64,000 nt of DNA from Marispirochaeta sp. (GCF_963668165.1 NZ_OY764213.1:186001-250000), one strand, 5' to 3'; shown: positions 41,368 through 50,607, counted from the stretch's first letter. Translations and numbers: made by a program. Notes: a model not told the origin generated them from the sequence alone.

Positions 41368-42363
41368 CTAACTGCCAATCGCCATTATGGAATCAATCAG
41401 TTCCTTTCCAAAAACACCTTCATATTCCTGATAAACAGCCTTTGCTGCCTGCTGAAACTTTGATCTGTCGACATCGTACACTTCCATGCCGTTCTGTTTC
41501 AGTGTGGCAATGTACTCAGAAGTCTGCTCTGCCATAAGTTGCCTCTGATAATCAGTTGCTTCCTGAGCAGCCTCCATTATTATATCCATATATTCAGACG
41601 AAAGACTGTCTGATGTCTTCTTGCTCATCAGAAAAGCCTGGGGTGTATAAAAATGGTTGGTGAGGGCATAGTACTTCTGGACTTCCCACAAGGCATTGGT
41701 CGCTAAAATCACCGGCGGGTTCTCCTGTCCATCAATAACGCCCTGCTGCAGGCTTGTGTACACTTCTCCCCATACCATCGGAACAGGAGCCGCACCCATG
41801 GCTTTAAACGAGGCCATGTGCACCTTGTTTTCCATTGTTCTGATTTTCATGCCCTTGAGATCATCAGGAACTACGATTTTCTTATTGCTGGTGGAAACAC
41901 TCCTCCAGCCGTTTTCCATGAAGGAGAGTCCGACAATGCCGTTGGGCTCGAATTTTTTCATGATATTCCTGCCGATTTCTCCGTCCAGAACAGCATAGGC
42001 ATGTTTTGAAGAAGTAAAAAGAAAGGGAAGATCCACAACACCGATTTCCGGGACAAATCCTCCCAGAGGACCGGTGGAAACAATAGTCATGTCAACCGTA
42101 CCGAGCTGAAGTCCCTCCACCATATCACGCTCTTCCCCAAGCTGCCTGTTCGGGAAGATTTGTACAACTACATTCCCGTTGGTTCTCTCCTCAACACTCT
42201 TCGCAAACTTCTCCGCTGCCAAATGCGCAGGATGGGTCAGCTGAATACCGTGACCGAGGCGCAGAGTGACAGGACCTTCGCTTTTTTCCTTGTTTCCCTC
42301 TGCAGTCAAGGAAAACAGCGCGAGGAAGACAATAAGCAAGAAAACTGATAATCGTTTGAACAT
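41368..42363 (-). CDS. dctP: TRAP transporter substrate-binding protein (DctP), cluster B
   Basis: A 331-residue DctP receptor with signal peptide (MFKRLSVFLLIVFLALFSLTA). Family features are LGHGIQLTHPAHLAAEKFA, VEGLQLGTVDMTIVS, the carboxylate-binding Arg in GMKIRTMENKVH, and GVIDGQENPP. AAGGAGGAACT stands before the ATG at 42363. It follows the enzyme genes of cluster B. The ligand should carry a carboxylate; its exact nature is unknown. Confidence 0.93.
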   Translation of the reverse strand: MFKRLSVFLLIVFLALFSLTAEGNKEKSEGPVTLRLGHGIQLTHPAHLAAEKFAKSVEERTNGNVVVQIFPNRQLGEERDMVEGLQLGTVDMTIVSTGPLGGFVPEIGVVDLPFLFTSSKHAYAVLDGEIGRNIMKKFEPNGIVGLSFMENGWRSVSTSNKKIVVPDDLKGMKIRTMENKVHMASFKAMGAAPVPMVWGEVYTSLQQGVIDGQENPPVILATNALWEVQKYYALTNHFYTPQAFLMSKKTSDSLSSEYMDIIMEAAQEATDYQRQLMAEQTSEYIATLKQNGMEVYDVDRSKFQQAAKAVYQEYEGVFGKELIDSIMAIGS

Positions 42364-42409
42364 ATAGTTCCTCCTTAATATATTTATGCCGTTCAGGCAC
42401 ATATCCAAA

Positions 42410-43270
42410 TTAAATCTGCGGCTTATCCGGATGCAGCATGGTGGCGATTACCCTATCCAGCACATCCTCTTTCCATATCTCTTTCCAGTTTTCCCGAAGG
42501 ACCAGTTTATTCCCCAGGTTAATTGCAACCTTGCAGGCATCTGATACGGGTGTATTTCCGAGAAATCCAAGAAAATTGGCAGAAAGGTTATAGATATGTC
42601 CGGATAAAAAAGACACCGCAGCCTCCCGTTGAATTCCCTTCCGCTCTGCTTCATTCACCGTTTCGGCCATTGCGAACAGGCAGGTAGCACCTAACAGTTC
42701 AACCAGGGTCGGCTCGAGAAATGCAATGTCCCTTATGCCCATTACATAACTGTTTACAACCGGGCTGAACATAATTTCTGCAATTCTGCGGCAGGAGGCA
42801 AAAACATCATCATCTCCCTGTATTTTTGCCATAACAATGTCCTGCCTTCCTCCCAGTCCTCCAAAATAGTCCTTACGTGCTTCAGGCGTATTCTGATCCA
42901 GGAAATACGAAGGGTGACAGGGGTGAGCAACGGCAAATGTACAGTCGTCCCGTAAGGCCAGCTCTTTGGCAACCGCAGCTGCCGGATCGAGAATTATCAG
43001 GCCCGAACCCGGTCGCATTCTATCAACAACCGGTTTACTTGCCGTATGTATAACCGAGTCCGGCACTGCAAGAACAACAACATCAGACTGGGGGATCGCC
43101 TCCTCCATGGGAACCACAGAGAATTCTCGCTCCATGATACTCTGAATGCCGCGTTCTGCAGTCTCAACAAGATACAGTTCCACCTCATCCATCGCCCTGG
43201 CAAGGTTATTTGAGGTGCGGGTTCCCATCTTCCCACCGGCGCCTATCACCGTAACAACAGTATTTTTCAT
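42410..43270 (-). CDS. 6-phosphogluconate-dehydrogenase-like NAD(P)-dependent enzyme (ApnO-like group)
   Basis: A 286-residue two-domain dehydrogenase. The N-terminal Rossmann fold has VIGAGGKMGTR, with VVVLAVPDSVI and LIILDPAAAV at the strand ends. The C-terminal helical domain (AHPCHPSYF, FLEPTLVELLGATCLFAMAETV) resembles the phosphogluconate-dehydrogenase C-terminal family, which includes D-apionate oxidoisomerase. The motif AHPCHPS is likely at the active site. I start it at the ATG at 43270, downstream of AAAAGG; a GTG nine bases earlier is less likely. In cluster B it probably oxidises a branched or unusual sugar acid before or after the transketolase step. The function is inferred from family and context. 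Confidence 0.75.
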   Translation of the reverse strand: MKNTVVTVIGAGGKMGTRTSNNLARAMDEVELYLVETAERGIQSIMEREFSVVPMEEAIPQSDVVVLAVPDSVIHTASKPVVDRMRPGSGLIILDPAAAVAKELALRDDCTFAVAHPCHPSYFLDQNTPEARKDYFGGLGGRQDIVMAKIQGDDDVFASCRRIAEIMFSPVVNSYVMGIRDIAFLEPTLVELLGATCLFAMAETVNEAERKGIQREAAVSFLSGHIYNLSANFLGFLGNTPVSDACKVAINLGNKLVLRENWKEIWKEDVLDRVIATMLHPDKPQI

Positions 43271-43291
43271 GCGTATCACCTTTTCCGTGAA

Positions 43292-44233
43292 TTAGTTTCT
43301 GTTTACAAAGCCGGAAACCGTATTTGCTATCTGTTCCGGGTGAAAACCATAATGGTCGATGAGTTCCTCCGCAGGACCGGATTCTCCAAAAGTTGAAAGA
43401 CCTATTCGCTTGACTAAAGCAGGCTTGCTCTCGCACACAAGCTTACTGACATATCCGCCCAGTCCACCGTTAATGTTGTGATCTTCCACGGTTACGATCT
43501 TGTCGAATCCACTTATTACGTCCAAAAATCGGGAAGGTTCTTTGGAGTACAGAATATTTACATCCGCAACCGTTGCGTTAAGTCCCTGAGCTTTAAGTCG
43601 GTCTGCCGCTTCAAGCACACGACCGAGCACAAAACCGCTGGAGAGCAGAAGCACATCTGCACCATGTTTTGTAATGAGAGTAATACCGTCGGGGTTAAAT
43701 GCATCGTTTTTGTTATATATATCCTTTTCTCTACCGCTTCCTGCACGTACATACACCGGTCCGTCAATTTCTGCGGCCCTTTTCACGGCATGATATGTCT
43801 GGTTGCCATCTGCAGGTGTAAAGATTGTAAAATTCGGAATAGTAGCCAGTATGCCGATGTCCTCATAGAACTGATGGGTCACCCCTTCCCGCTCCCCGCC
43901 GTACAGGCCCGCATTTATTCCTACAAACTTGACGTTCAGATTCGGATACGCAACAAAGGTCCTCATCTGTTCACAGGCTCGCATTGTCAGAAACCCCGCG
44001 TAGGTTGCGACGAAGGGAACCAGACCGGTTGTAGATAATCCCGCGGCAAGATCGACAGCATTCTGCTCTGAAATACCTGTTTCTATGTAAGCTTCGGGAT
44101 ACTTTTCAGAGAACCCCGTAGCCCGCATAGCTTTCAGAGAATCCGGTGAGACAAAAACATATCGCGGATCAGAAGCCCTGAGTTCGGTTAAAGCTGCGGC
44201 GAAAGCCTCCCGGGTCCCTTTATAATCAGCCAT
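43292..44233 (-). CDS. Split transketolase, C-terminal subunit, cluster B
   Basis: A 313-residue protein covering the pyrimidine-binding and C-terminal domains of transketolase. Visible are SPDSLKAM, the catalytic YIETGISEQNAVDLAAGL (Glu contacting thiamine diphosphate), FATYAGFL-like FVATYAGFLTMRACEQ, GEREGVTHQ and VEDHNINGGLGG. It needs the N-terminal subunit encoded directly upstream; the two frames overlap by eight bases. The start at 44233 follows GGAGG. Split transketolases occur in several sugar-acid and sulfosugar pathways, so the donor here may not be a standard pentose phosphate. Confidence 0.9.
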   Translation of the reverse strand: MADYKGTREAFAAALTELRASDPRYVFVSPDSLKAMRATGFSEKYPEAYIETGISEQNAVDLAAGLSTTGLVPFVATYAGFLTMRACEQMRTFVAYPNLNVKFVGINAGLYGGEREGVTHQFYEDIGILATIPNFTIFTPADGNQTYHAVKRAAEIDGPVYVRAGSGREKDIYNKNDAFNPDGITLITKHGADVLLLSSGFVLGRVLEAADRLKAQGLNATVADVNILYSKEPSRFLDVISGFDKIVTVEDHNINGGLGGYVSKLVCESKPALVKRIGLSTFGESGPAEELIDHYGFHPEQIANTVSGFVNRN

Positions 44234-45053
44234 CGACCAACACCTCCAGTTCTTTCCTCGCTGCAGCAAATTGTTCCTGTGTGGGAACTCCTTTATGCCA
44301 AAGATTATCGTTTTCCATATAACTCAATCCTTTACCTTTAATACAATCACAGACAATAACACTGGGTTTTCCCCTGACCTCTTTAGCATTTTTGATGGCC
44401 TTCCTTATCTGATCAAAATCGTGCCCGTCGATCTCCTGAGTGTGCCATTTGAAAGCCTCAAATCGTTCTGCAATATTGTCTGACCCGATTGTATCCAGTA
44501 TTGTTCCTCCGCTTTGCCAGCCGTTTTTATCAATAAACACAATCAGGTTGTCCAGCTTATGGGCTGCAGCAGTATTAATTCCTTCCCAGCAGACTCCCTC
44601 CTGGAGTTCACCGTCACCTGCAATTACAAACACATTGAAGTTCTTCTTTAAGTTTTTGGCACCTATCGCAATTCCGGCAGCGATGGAAATACCATTCCCC
44701 AGAGACCCGGAGGTCATATCCACCCCCCTGGTCTTATTCATGACTGGGTGTCCCTGGAAGATGCTTCCCAGACCTCGCAATCTGTAATCAGCGACTTTCT
44801 CCCCAAAAAAGCCTTTTGCGGAAAGCGCTGCATAATAGATCGGGCATGCATGCCCCTTCGACAGGATCAGACGGTCCCGGTCTTTCCATTCGGGATTCCC
44901 TGGATCAAGCTGCATTTCATCGAAATACAGGGTAGTTACAATATCTGCAATTGACAGAGCCGGACCCGGATGCCCGTCACCGCCCTCGAAAATCATTCGA
45001 ACAGCTTCCAGGCGAAGTTGTTTTGCTATCTTTTTCAGTTCTCCATTATTCAC
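44226..45053 (-). CDS. Split transketolase, N-terminal subunit, cluster B
   Basis: A 275-residue thiamine-diphosphate-binding subunit. GGDGHPGPALSIADIVTTLYF, LSKGHACPIYYAAL, GSLGNGISIAAGIA and the diphosphate motif GDGELQEGVCWEG are characteristic, as is IDGHDFDQI. It starts with GTG after AAGGA. It is the first gene of cluster B, directly behind a consensus promoter (45105-45133). With the next gene it forms a heteromeric transketolase that moves a two-carbon ketol unit. Confidence 0.92.
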   Translation of the reverse strand: MNNGELKKIAKQLRLEAVRMIFEGGDGHPGPALSIADIVTTLYFDEMQLDPGNPEWKDRDRLILSKGHACPIYYAALSAKGFFGEKVADYRLRGLGSIFQGHPVMNKTRGVDMTSGSLGNGISIAAGIAIGAKNLKKNFNVFVIAGDGELQEGVCWEGINTAAAHKLDNLIVFIDKNGWQSGGTILDTIGSDNIAERFEAFKWHTQEIDGHDFDQIRKAIKNAKEVRGKPSVIVCDCIKGKGLSYMENDNLWHKGVPTQEQFAAARKELEVLVDG

Positions 45054-45104
45054 ACAGGTGTTCCTTTATTGATCGTTAATCGTTAATCGTTCAATGTTTA
45101 ACCT

Positions 45105-45133
45105 ATTATACGATGGCTATACTCACCTGTCAA
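45105..45133 (-). promoter_or_regulatory. Consensus promoter of cluster B
   Basis: On the minus strand TTGACA (45128-45133) and TATAAT (45105-45110) are both perfect and 17 bases apart. Direct repeats of CGTTAAT lie downstream at about 45074-45090 and may be regulator sites. The upstream context (A-tract then CATTGACAG) is shared with the cluster C promoter. Confidence 0.8.
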
Positions 45134-45209
45134 TGTTTTTTTCGGAGAGACACTTCCGCACTCCTTTTACAGCAGTGAACGGACTGGCTAATAGAATTTG
45201 TTCCGGAAC

Positions 45210-45575
45210 TGTTCCTTCTGAACATTGAAACAGGGGCCGACGCTCCGCTCTACACCTTCCGGCTGTTCAAGGCGGTATTTGCAGGAGCCCGCGGGCACAA
45301 TTGTGTCAGGAGGAATGCGGAACGCATGAAGTATCCCGCCTATCTTATTTGCCCTTCATAGTTTCGGGCCTGGTATACACTGTTATTGGGTACGGGTACG
45401 AGGAGGGGGCCGGTTCGGCGAGCTCAACTTTGCCGACTTCGCGGGAACCACCATCGACGCCTTCTGCAAAGGCGCCTGTACCGGAGAGAACGGCGACGAT
45501 AAGATATTCATCAGCGAACTGGTCGAGTGCATCCGCATTCGAACCCGGGAACGGGGAAATAAGACGATGGGCTAG
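45210..45575 (+). pseudogene. Fossil amtB-glnK fusion
   Basis: From about 45210 the plus strand is a diverged copy of amtB (compare 37240-37475: GGGGCCGACG, GGAACGCATGAAG, CGCCTATCTTATTT, GAGCTCAACTTTGCCGACTT). At 45440-45447 (CTTCGCGGG) it jumps to the 3' half of glnK (compare 38465-38599: ACCACCATCGACGC, TGCAAAGGCGCCT, CATCCGCATTCGAACCCGGGAACGG in parts). It ends with the matching TAG at 45573-45575. The joining point has the short shared sequence TTCG-GGG, as expected from a deletion between short repeats. Frameshifts prevent translation. Confidence 0.9.
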
Positions 45576-45588
45576 GATCGATAAAAGG

Positions 45589-45622
45589 CCGGTGCTCTCT
45601 CCTGTTGAGGAGAAGGTCCCGG
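45589..45622. terminator. Duplicate of the amtB-glnK terminator
   Basis: CCGGTGCTCTCTCC and GGAGAAGGTCCCGG form the same hairpin as at 38613-38646, with a few changes, 13 bases after the fossil stop codon. It may still work as a terminator for the cluster C regulator that ends at 45624. Confidence 0.65.
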
Positions 45623-45623
45623 C

Positions 45624-46325
45624 TCACTCCTCGATCTTTAGATGAGAAATACTCCATACACCAGTATGTTCCCTGACCATTTCCAGTGCTTCATCATAAT
45701 TTTTCTCCATTATGGCTTGATGCATCGCTTTGTGCGTTCTATAGCCATACGAAGAGTTAATGGTGGGAGAAAACATATCTATGATGAAGTTATAGATATT
45801 TGAAACAATTTTATTGTGAGTGATTTCACCCATAATTCGATGATACTCAATATCTGCTGAGTCACCCAGTTCGCGGTCCACAATGTCCTGTGACTCTATA
45901 GTATCGAATTCATTCATGGCCTCGTCGAGCCGCTTTAAGTCTTCATCGTCGGCATTCCGAAAAATCAGATCGACAATACCTCTTTCCATCATCTCCCGTA
46001 TTTCTATCAGGCTCTTATAGTCCGGATCGCTTACCAGTATCCTAAATAACAAGGGATCAAAGTTTTTTTGATTTGCCGAACTGCTGATGAAGGTTCCGGC
46101 TCCCCTCCGAACTTCAACAATACCATATGCTGACAATATCTTCATGGCTTCACGAATTGAACCCCTGCTGACCTGAAGATTAGTCGCCAAAACAGGTTCA
46201 CTGGGGATCATATCACCAGGTTTCAGCTTTTTTTCTATAAGAAGTTCTTTTATGCGATCGACAACAATGTCGACCGCCGATTTCCGTTTTTCTTCAATCC
46301 TGAAAAGATCATCCACTACATACAC
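45624..46325 (-). CDS. GntR/FadR-type regulator of cluster C
   Basis: A 233-residue FadR-type regulator: winged helix (IPSEPVLATNLQVSRGSIREAM, GAGTFIS) and FCD domain (IEYHRIMGEITHNKI). It is a paralogue of the cluster B regulator, with the same position at the end of the cluster and next to the same terminator. It should bind the palindromes near the cluster C promoter (53088-53132). An exact effector is not predictable. Confidence 0.88.
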   Translation of the reverse strand: MYVVDDLFRIEEKRKSAVDIVVDRIKELLIEKKLKPGDMIPSEPVLATNLQVSRGSIREAMKILSAYGIVEVRRGAGTFISSSANQKNFDPLLFRILVSDPDYKSLIEIREMMERGIVDLIFRNADDEDLKRLDEAMNEFDTIESQDIVDRELGDSADIEYHRIMGEITHNKIVSNIYNFIIDMFSPTINSSYGYRTHKAMHQAIMEKNYDEALEMVREHTGVWSISHLKIEE

Positions 46326-46367
46326 CTGCCAGGATTATACAAAGTGAAGAATACAATATTCAAGTAA

Positions 46368-46709
46368 TCAGTCATCAATGTACTCAGGCCTGCCGGGTGA
46401 AAAAAACTCAACAAAATCGGTATCCTCCAGCACCTTGGAACCATGCTTTTCCCATGAAGAAAAATAGTATGCACCTCCGTCTGTTACGATGACCGAGGAA
46501 CCATCTTCTTTGAAGAATTCTACCCTTCCGGATACCACATAACCTATTTGTGCAGCTTCATGGGAATGCAACTCCAGGACAGCCCCTTTATCAAGATGAA
46601 AATGACACAGCATATGATCAGCATCATACACCAGGGTTTTTCGCATAATCCCCGGCCTCAACTCCACGGGAACTACATCAGCTATGCTGTTAACTCTTTT
46701 TGCCTTCAT
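46368..46709 (-). CDS. Small cupin protein
   Basis: A 113-residue single-domain cupin. Metal-ligand candidates lie in CHFHLDKGAVLELHSHEAAQIGYV (read as two motifs, with H-x-H and Glu/Gln) and the second motif GGAYYFSSWEKHGSKV. The start at 46709 follows GGAGG and lies inside the end of the upstream transaldolase-like gene (20-base overlap). Cupins of this size often isomerise or bind sugar acids, or act as auxiliary sensors. In cluster C it may handle an unstable sugar intermediate, which is inference. Confidence 0.82.
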   Translation of the reverse strand: MKAKRVNSIADVVPVELRPGIMRKTLVYDADHMLCHFHLDKGAVLELHSHEAAQIGYVVSGRVEFFKEDGSSVIVTDGGAYYFSSWEKHGSKVLEDTDFVEFFSPGRPEYIDD

Positions 46710-47748
46710 TCCTCGCCTCCCGGACCGCATCTTTCGCCCCTCTCCATCCGTCAAGAAACATGTTCCTGAACAAAACAACGGGAGGAAAATCACTGTACTC
46801 ATCATCGCGCAAACCATTTTCTTCCCATGCTGCCTTAAAAACTGGGACTTTCTCCAGTAGTTCCCGTGTTATTGACTCTTTTATTGGAACGTCGAAACGA
46901 TTTTCTACCGGAGGATTGTCTTTGATCAGTTTGTCCGCAGTTCCTTTCCAGTTAATTGTAATATGCATATCCGCACCAACAAATTCAGTAAAATGGTGAA
47001 GCCCCCGCGCACCGCCGCCAAGAATAACGACTGGATACTCCCGTTCCTTGATGATTGAATACAGCTTTCTTCCTGCAAGAATACCCGCATACCATAGGAT
47101 TTCATCGCTGACTTCTGCTCCTGTATTCTTTTTCCACTCTGCAAGGTGCTGGTCAAAGATACCGGTTATGTGAGTTACATACATAGGGGCAGGATTTCTT
47201 CGTTTTACTACGATGTCAGTATAGATTTCAGATATCTGGACCGCCTGGGCAATAGACATAACTTCCGTAGCGATAACCGGTACATCATTTTGGGACAGCT
47301 CGGCAATAGCGGAAATCCCGCTTTTCGTTACTGGAACTTTAGCAATATAATTCTTTGACAGATTTAAATTACTTTCTGCTTCACGAAGAATATCAGACGG
47401 ATCGTCTTCCTTTTCCGGATCCCCCTGGATTGATACCCATCCCCGCGTGCCATTTGATTTCTCATAGACTGGCAGAAAAGCATCCATTATTTTCTTTACA
47501 ATCCTGGACTGGAGCTGAGAAACCACCAAAGAGTCATCCGGCTCCTTCTGCAGAATCTCCTTCATAATTTCCCTGCAAGCTCCCATGGTCTCACTATTTT
47601 TCAGCATCTTGCTTGCATACGTTGGATTTGTTGTACAATATTCAGCCCCTGCAGCTATCGCCATCATTGCTTCATTCGGGGTCGGATTATTAACCCAAAA
47701 CCTGGTCGGGGTCTTACTTTGGACCTGGTGAAAATACGTATCATTCAC
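46690..47748 (-). CDS. Transaldolase-like enzyme of cluster C
   Basis: A 352-residue barrel protein with transaldolase landmarks: RFWVNNPTPNEAMMAIAAGA at the first strand, TTNPTYASK, GWVSIQGDP, NYIAKVPVT with the probable Schiff-base Lys (K137), and VPVIATEVMSIAQA. The usual acidic residue of the first strand appears as Asn (VNNPT), so the acid-base set differs from standard transaldolase. It is longer than the small fructose-6-phosphate aldolases. It lies after dctM and overlaps the cupin gene. A role in cutting a ketose derivative derived from the imported compound is likely but unproven. Confidence 0.78.
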   Translation of the reverse strand: MNDTYFHQVQSKTPTRFWVNNPTPNEAMMAIAAGAEYCTTNPTYASKMLKNSETMGACREIMKEILQKEPDDSLVVSQLQSRIVKKIMDAFLPVYEKSNGTRGWVSIQGDPEKEDDPSDILREAESNLNLSKNYIAKVPVTKSGISAIAELSQNDVPVIATEVMSIAQAVQISEIYTDIVVKRRNPAPMYVTHITGIFDQHLAEWKKNTGAEVSDEILWYAGILAGRKLYSIIKEREYPVVILGGGARGLHHFTEFVGADMHITINWKGTADKLIKDNPPVENRFDVPIKESITRELLEKVPVFKAAWEENGLRDDEYSDFPPVVLFRNMFLDGWRGAKDAVREARNEGKKS

Positions 47749-47792
47749 TGTATAACTCCTTTAATACATGCATTAATTCTGGTGCTTCTTTA

Positions 47793-49073
47793 TTATGGGA
47801 AAATAATATTCGGAAGAAAGGTAGAAATTCCCGGAAACAGAGTAACTACCAGCAGAGCTATAATCAGAGGAATAAAATATGGCAGTATTTTCTTCATGAT
47901 TGTTTCCACCGGTTGACCCGAAACAACACTTACCATGTACAGACTCATTCCAACTGGAGGCGTAAGAAGTCCAATCATAAGATTAAAAACAACAACAATA
48001 CCCAGATGTATTGGATCAACGCCGGCCATCATCATAGCCGGGTAAATTATCGGCGTAAGCACGAGTATAGCCGCTATGGTATCCATTATCATCCCGATTA
48101 CAAGGAGGAGAACATTAATTAATAACAGCAGAATGATCGGGTTTTTTGAGATCGATAATAACAGAGTCGCCATTTTCATCGGAATCTGCTCAATAGTGAG
48201 AATCCAGGCGAATACAGATGCGCAAGCAACCACTATAAGGATCTGTCCGGTCGAATGAATCGTCTCCTTCGCCATGGAAATAAGTTTTTTTACAGACATT
48301 TCCCGATACACGAATACCCCAAGCACTAAGGAATATGCAACTGTTACGGACGCAACTTCCGTGGGACTAAACCAACCCGAAACAAGACCACCGGCAAGCA
48401 ATACAGGAGCAAACAGAGCTGGTAAGGCATTAACAACGACTCTCCTCAAATCATTTTTTTCCGGACGCAGCGTATCCCGCGGATAATCCTTAATATGCGC
48501 AATAATAGTTACGACAATCATCAAAAGCCCGGTGACTACAAGGGCTGGAACGATCCCTGCAATAAGCAGCTTGATGCTGGAAACCTCCGCGACAGTTGCA
48601 AAGATTATCAAAGGAATGCTTGGAGGAAAGATCGGACCTATTGTAGCGGAAGCCGCAGTAATGGCGGCAGCTTCGCCGGTGTCGTATCCCTGGTCTTTCA
48701 TTGCCTTGATTTCTATTTTTCCTAGCCCTCCGATGTCCGCCAATGCCGCACCTGAGATTCCAGAAAAAATAAGACTGGCAAGAATGTTCACATGGGCCAG
48801 ACCGCCTTTTCTCCTGCCGACCATAAGACGGGCCGTATTGAACAGTCGGTCAGTTATACCGGATGTGTTCATCAAACTCCCTGCGAAAATGAATACAGGA
48901 ACTGCAACCAGAGGAAACGAGTTCAGTGAGTTCGGTAAACGATGAGCTAAAACGGACAAGGGAAGATCCGAGGACAATAAATACAACACAGAGGAAAAAC
49001 CCAAACTATAGGCGATAGGAATACCGAACAACGTCAAACCAAAAAAAACAAGCGTCATGGTAAGACCAGTCAT
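47793..49073 (-). CDS. dctM: TRAP transporter large permease (DctM), cluster C
   Basis: A 426-residue DctM protein with typical motifs FGIPIAYSLGFSS, GISGAALADIGGLGKIE and LLTPPVGMSLY, and about 12 helices. The start overlaps the dctQ stop (ATGA). The transaldolase-like gene follows after 44 bases. It imports the substrate of cluster C with the proteins at 49070-49531 and 49607-50605. Confidence 0.93.
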   Translation of the reverse strand: MTGLTMTLVFFGLTLFGIPIAYSLGFSSVLYLLSSDLPLSVLAHRLPNSLNSFPLVAVPVFIFAGSLMNTSGITDRLFNTARLMVGRRKGGLAHVNILASLIFSGISGAALADIGGLGKIEIKAMKDQGYDTGEAAAITAASATIGPIFPPSIPLIIFATVAEVSSIKLLIAGIVPALVVTGLLMIVVTIIAHIKDYPRDTLRPEKNDLRRVVVNALPALFAPVLLAGGLVSGWFSPTEVASVTVAYSLVLGVFVYREMSVKKLISMAKETIHSTGQILIVVACASVFAWILTIEQIPMKMATLLLSISKNPIILLLLINVLLLVIGMIMDTIAAILVLTPIIYPAMMMAGVDPIHLGIVVVFNLMIGLLTPPVGMSLYMVSVVSGQPVETIMKKILPYFIPLIIALLVVTLFPGISTFLPNIIFP

Positions 49074-49531
49074 TGCCGCCCCCCATAGAACAGGATGCGT
49101 AAAAACCTTGCGATTCCGGCTCCCACACCAAGAATTGCGCCGATCAGTCCCGCGGAAAAGAAAATTGTATTTGGTAAATTCAAAGAGGGCGAAAGGACAT
49201 TTCCGCTGTTTTTCATAAGCAAAAAATGACTGATTATATAAACACTATAAAAGGCGATTACAACAAGAACAGAAAGAAGGGATTGTATCTTTCTGAACCT
49301 TTCAGAAAACCTCATAGCCAGCATATCGAAACGAACGTGGTCATTCCGGTAAAAAACTACCGGAGCAGCAATCAGAACAATCGAAAGCAGCAGAAAGCGC
49401 GAAAATTCTTCATTCCAGACGAATCCCGTCTCAAAGAAGTTACGTAAAATAACCTGGAGAAAAACTATGCCAGATAAAACCAACAGAAGAAAAACCGCCA
49501 CAAGTTCAACACCTGCCAGGATCTTTTTCAT
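49070..49531 (-). CDS. dctQ: TRAP transporter small permease (DctQ), cluster C
   Basis: About 153 residues, four membrane helices, with the motif FVWNEEFSRFLLLSIV and YRNDHVRFDMLA. I prefer the ATG at 49531 (MKKILAGVEL), which follows AAGGGG; ATGs at 49564 and 49579 would add 11 or 16 residues without a good site. A short G/C-rich inverted repeat sits in the gap to dctP (49580-49606). Confidence 0.87.
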   Translation of the reverse strand: MKKILAGVELVAVFLLLVLSGIVFLQVILRNFFETGFVWNEEFSRFLLLSIVLIAAPVVFYRNDHVRFDMLAMRFSERFRKIQSLLSVLVVIAFYSVYIISHFLLMKNSGNVLSPSLNLPNTIFFSAGLIGAILGVGAGIARFLRILFYGGRQ

Positions 49532-49606
49532 TAACAATCGCCCCTTTGAGATCAGCGCCTCCATTACGTATGCAATCATAACATGGAGGCGCCTTCGCGC
49601 TGGAAA

Positions 49607-50605
49607 TTATTTAATAGTGTCGATTATACTGTACAAATCACCGTACTTGTCATCGAATCTTTCACGGACAAGCGCGGTTACAGATTCTCTGAAGGCGTCG
49701 ATCTGCAATCCGTTATCAGCAGTGATAACTGTCATGCCGACTTCTTTCAGCTTCTCGATATCCGCCTGTTCCGACTCTATGGTCTTTGCAGTCGCCCATT
49801 CTGCTGTTTCTTCAGCGGCTTCCATAACTGCTTTCTTCTGGGATTCAGTTAAGCTCTTCCATACGGCTTCGTTCATCACCACACACTCAGCACCCATAAT
49901 ATGGGATGTAACCATCATGTGGCTCTGAATATCAAATAATTTATTTGCATAAATTACGCCGACAGGATTCTCCTGTCCATCAGCTGCACCCGTCGCCAGA
50001 GCCGTTGGCACTTCAGACCAGTCTATAGGAGTCGCGATTGCACCCATACCTTCGACGGCCGTCATATAGATAGGAAAAGGAATTGCCCGAATTTTCATAC
50101 CTTTGAGGTCGGCCGGGGTGTATACAGCTTTGTTGGTCGTCAGCTGACGAGCGCCAAAGAAGAAATTATAGATATTTCGGATGTTTCGCTCTGCAATTGC
50201 ACCGTCGTTCAGTTTTTTCATAACAGGTGAATTGACATCGGTTACCCGCATAAGATGGTCTACACTCTTGTACAAAAACGGAGTATCAAGCACTGCATAA
50301 TCCGGGTACAGAGAACCTATGCCCGCCATTGTGTTGTGATGAAACGCAACGGTACCATTGCTGACCATTTCAGCCTGCTCCTGGATTGTTCCGAGCTGGG
50401 AAGACGGATACACTTCAACAATTATTTCTCCGCCGGTTTTCTCCTTAACCATCTCGGCAAAATACACCGCCTGCTTACCGGCGACACTCTCCGGAGAATT
50501 CATATGAGCATATCTCAACTTAATGACTTCTCCTTCCTCTTGTCCGCTCCCGTAGGCAAGCGTAACAAGCACCATAACAAGACATGCTACTGCAATTTTC
50601 TTCAT
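49607..50605 (-). CDS. dctP: TRAP transporter substrate-binding protein (DctP), cluster C
   Basis: A 332-residue receptor with signal peptide (MKKIAVACLVMVLVTLAYG). Family motifs are LRYAHMNSPESVAGKQA, QAEMVSNGTVAFH, GMKIRAIPFPIYM with the carboxylate-binding Arg, and GAADGQENPVGV. AAGGAG precedes the ATG at 50605. It follows the transketolase genes with almost no gap. Its ligand should be an organic acid different from that of cluster B, since the binding-site regions differ. Confidence 0.93.
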   Translation of the reverse strand: MKKIAVACLVMVLVTLAYGSGQEEGEVIKLRYAHMNSPESVAGKQAVYFAEMVKEKTGGEIIVEVYPSSQLGTIQEQAEMVSNGTVAFHHNTMAGIGSLYPDYAVLDTPFLYKSVDHLMRVTDVNSPVMKKLNDGAIAERNIRNIYNFFFGARQLTTNKAVYTPADLKGMKIRAIPFPIYMTAVEGMGAIATPIDWSEVPTALATGAADGQENPVGVIYANKLFDIQSHMMVTSHIMGAECVVMNEAVWKSLTESQKKAVMEAAEETAEWATAKTIESEQADIEKLKEVGMTVITADNGLQIDAFRESVTALVRERFDDKYGDLYSIIDTIK

Positions 50606-50607
50606 AC

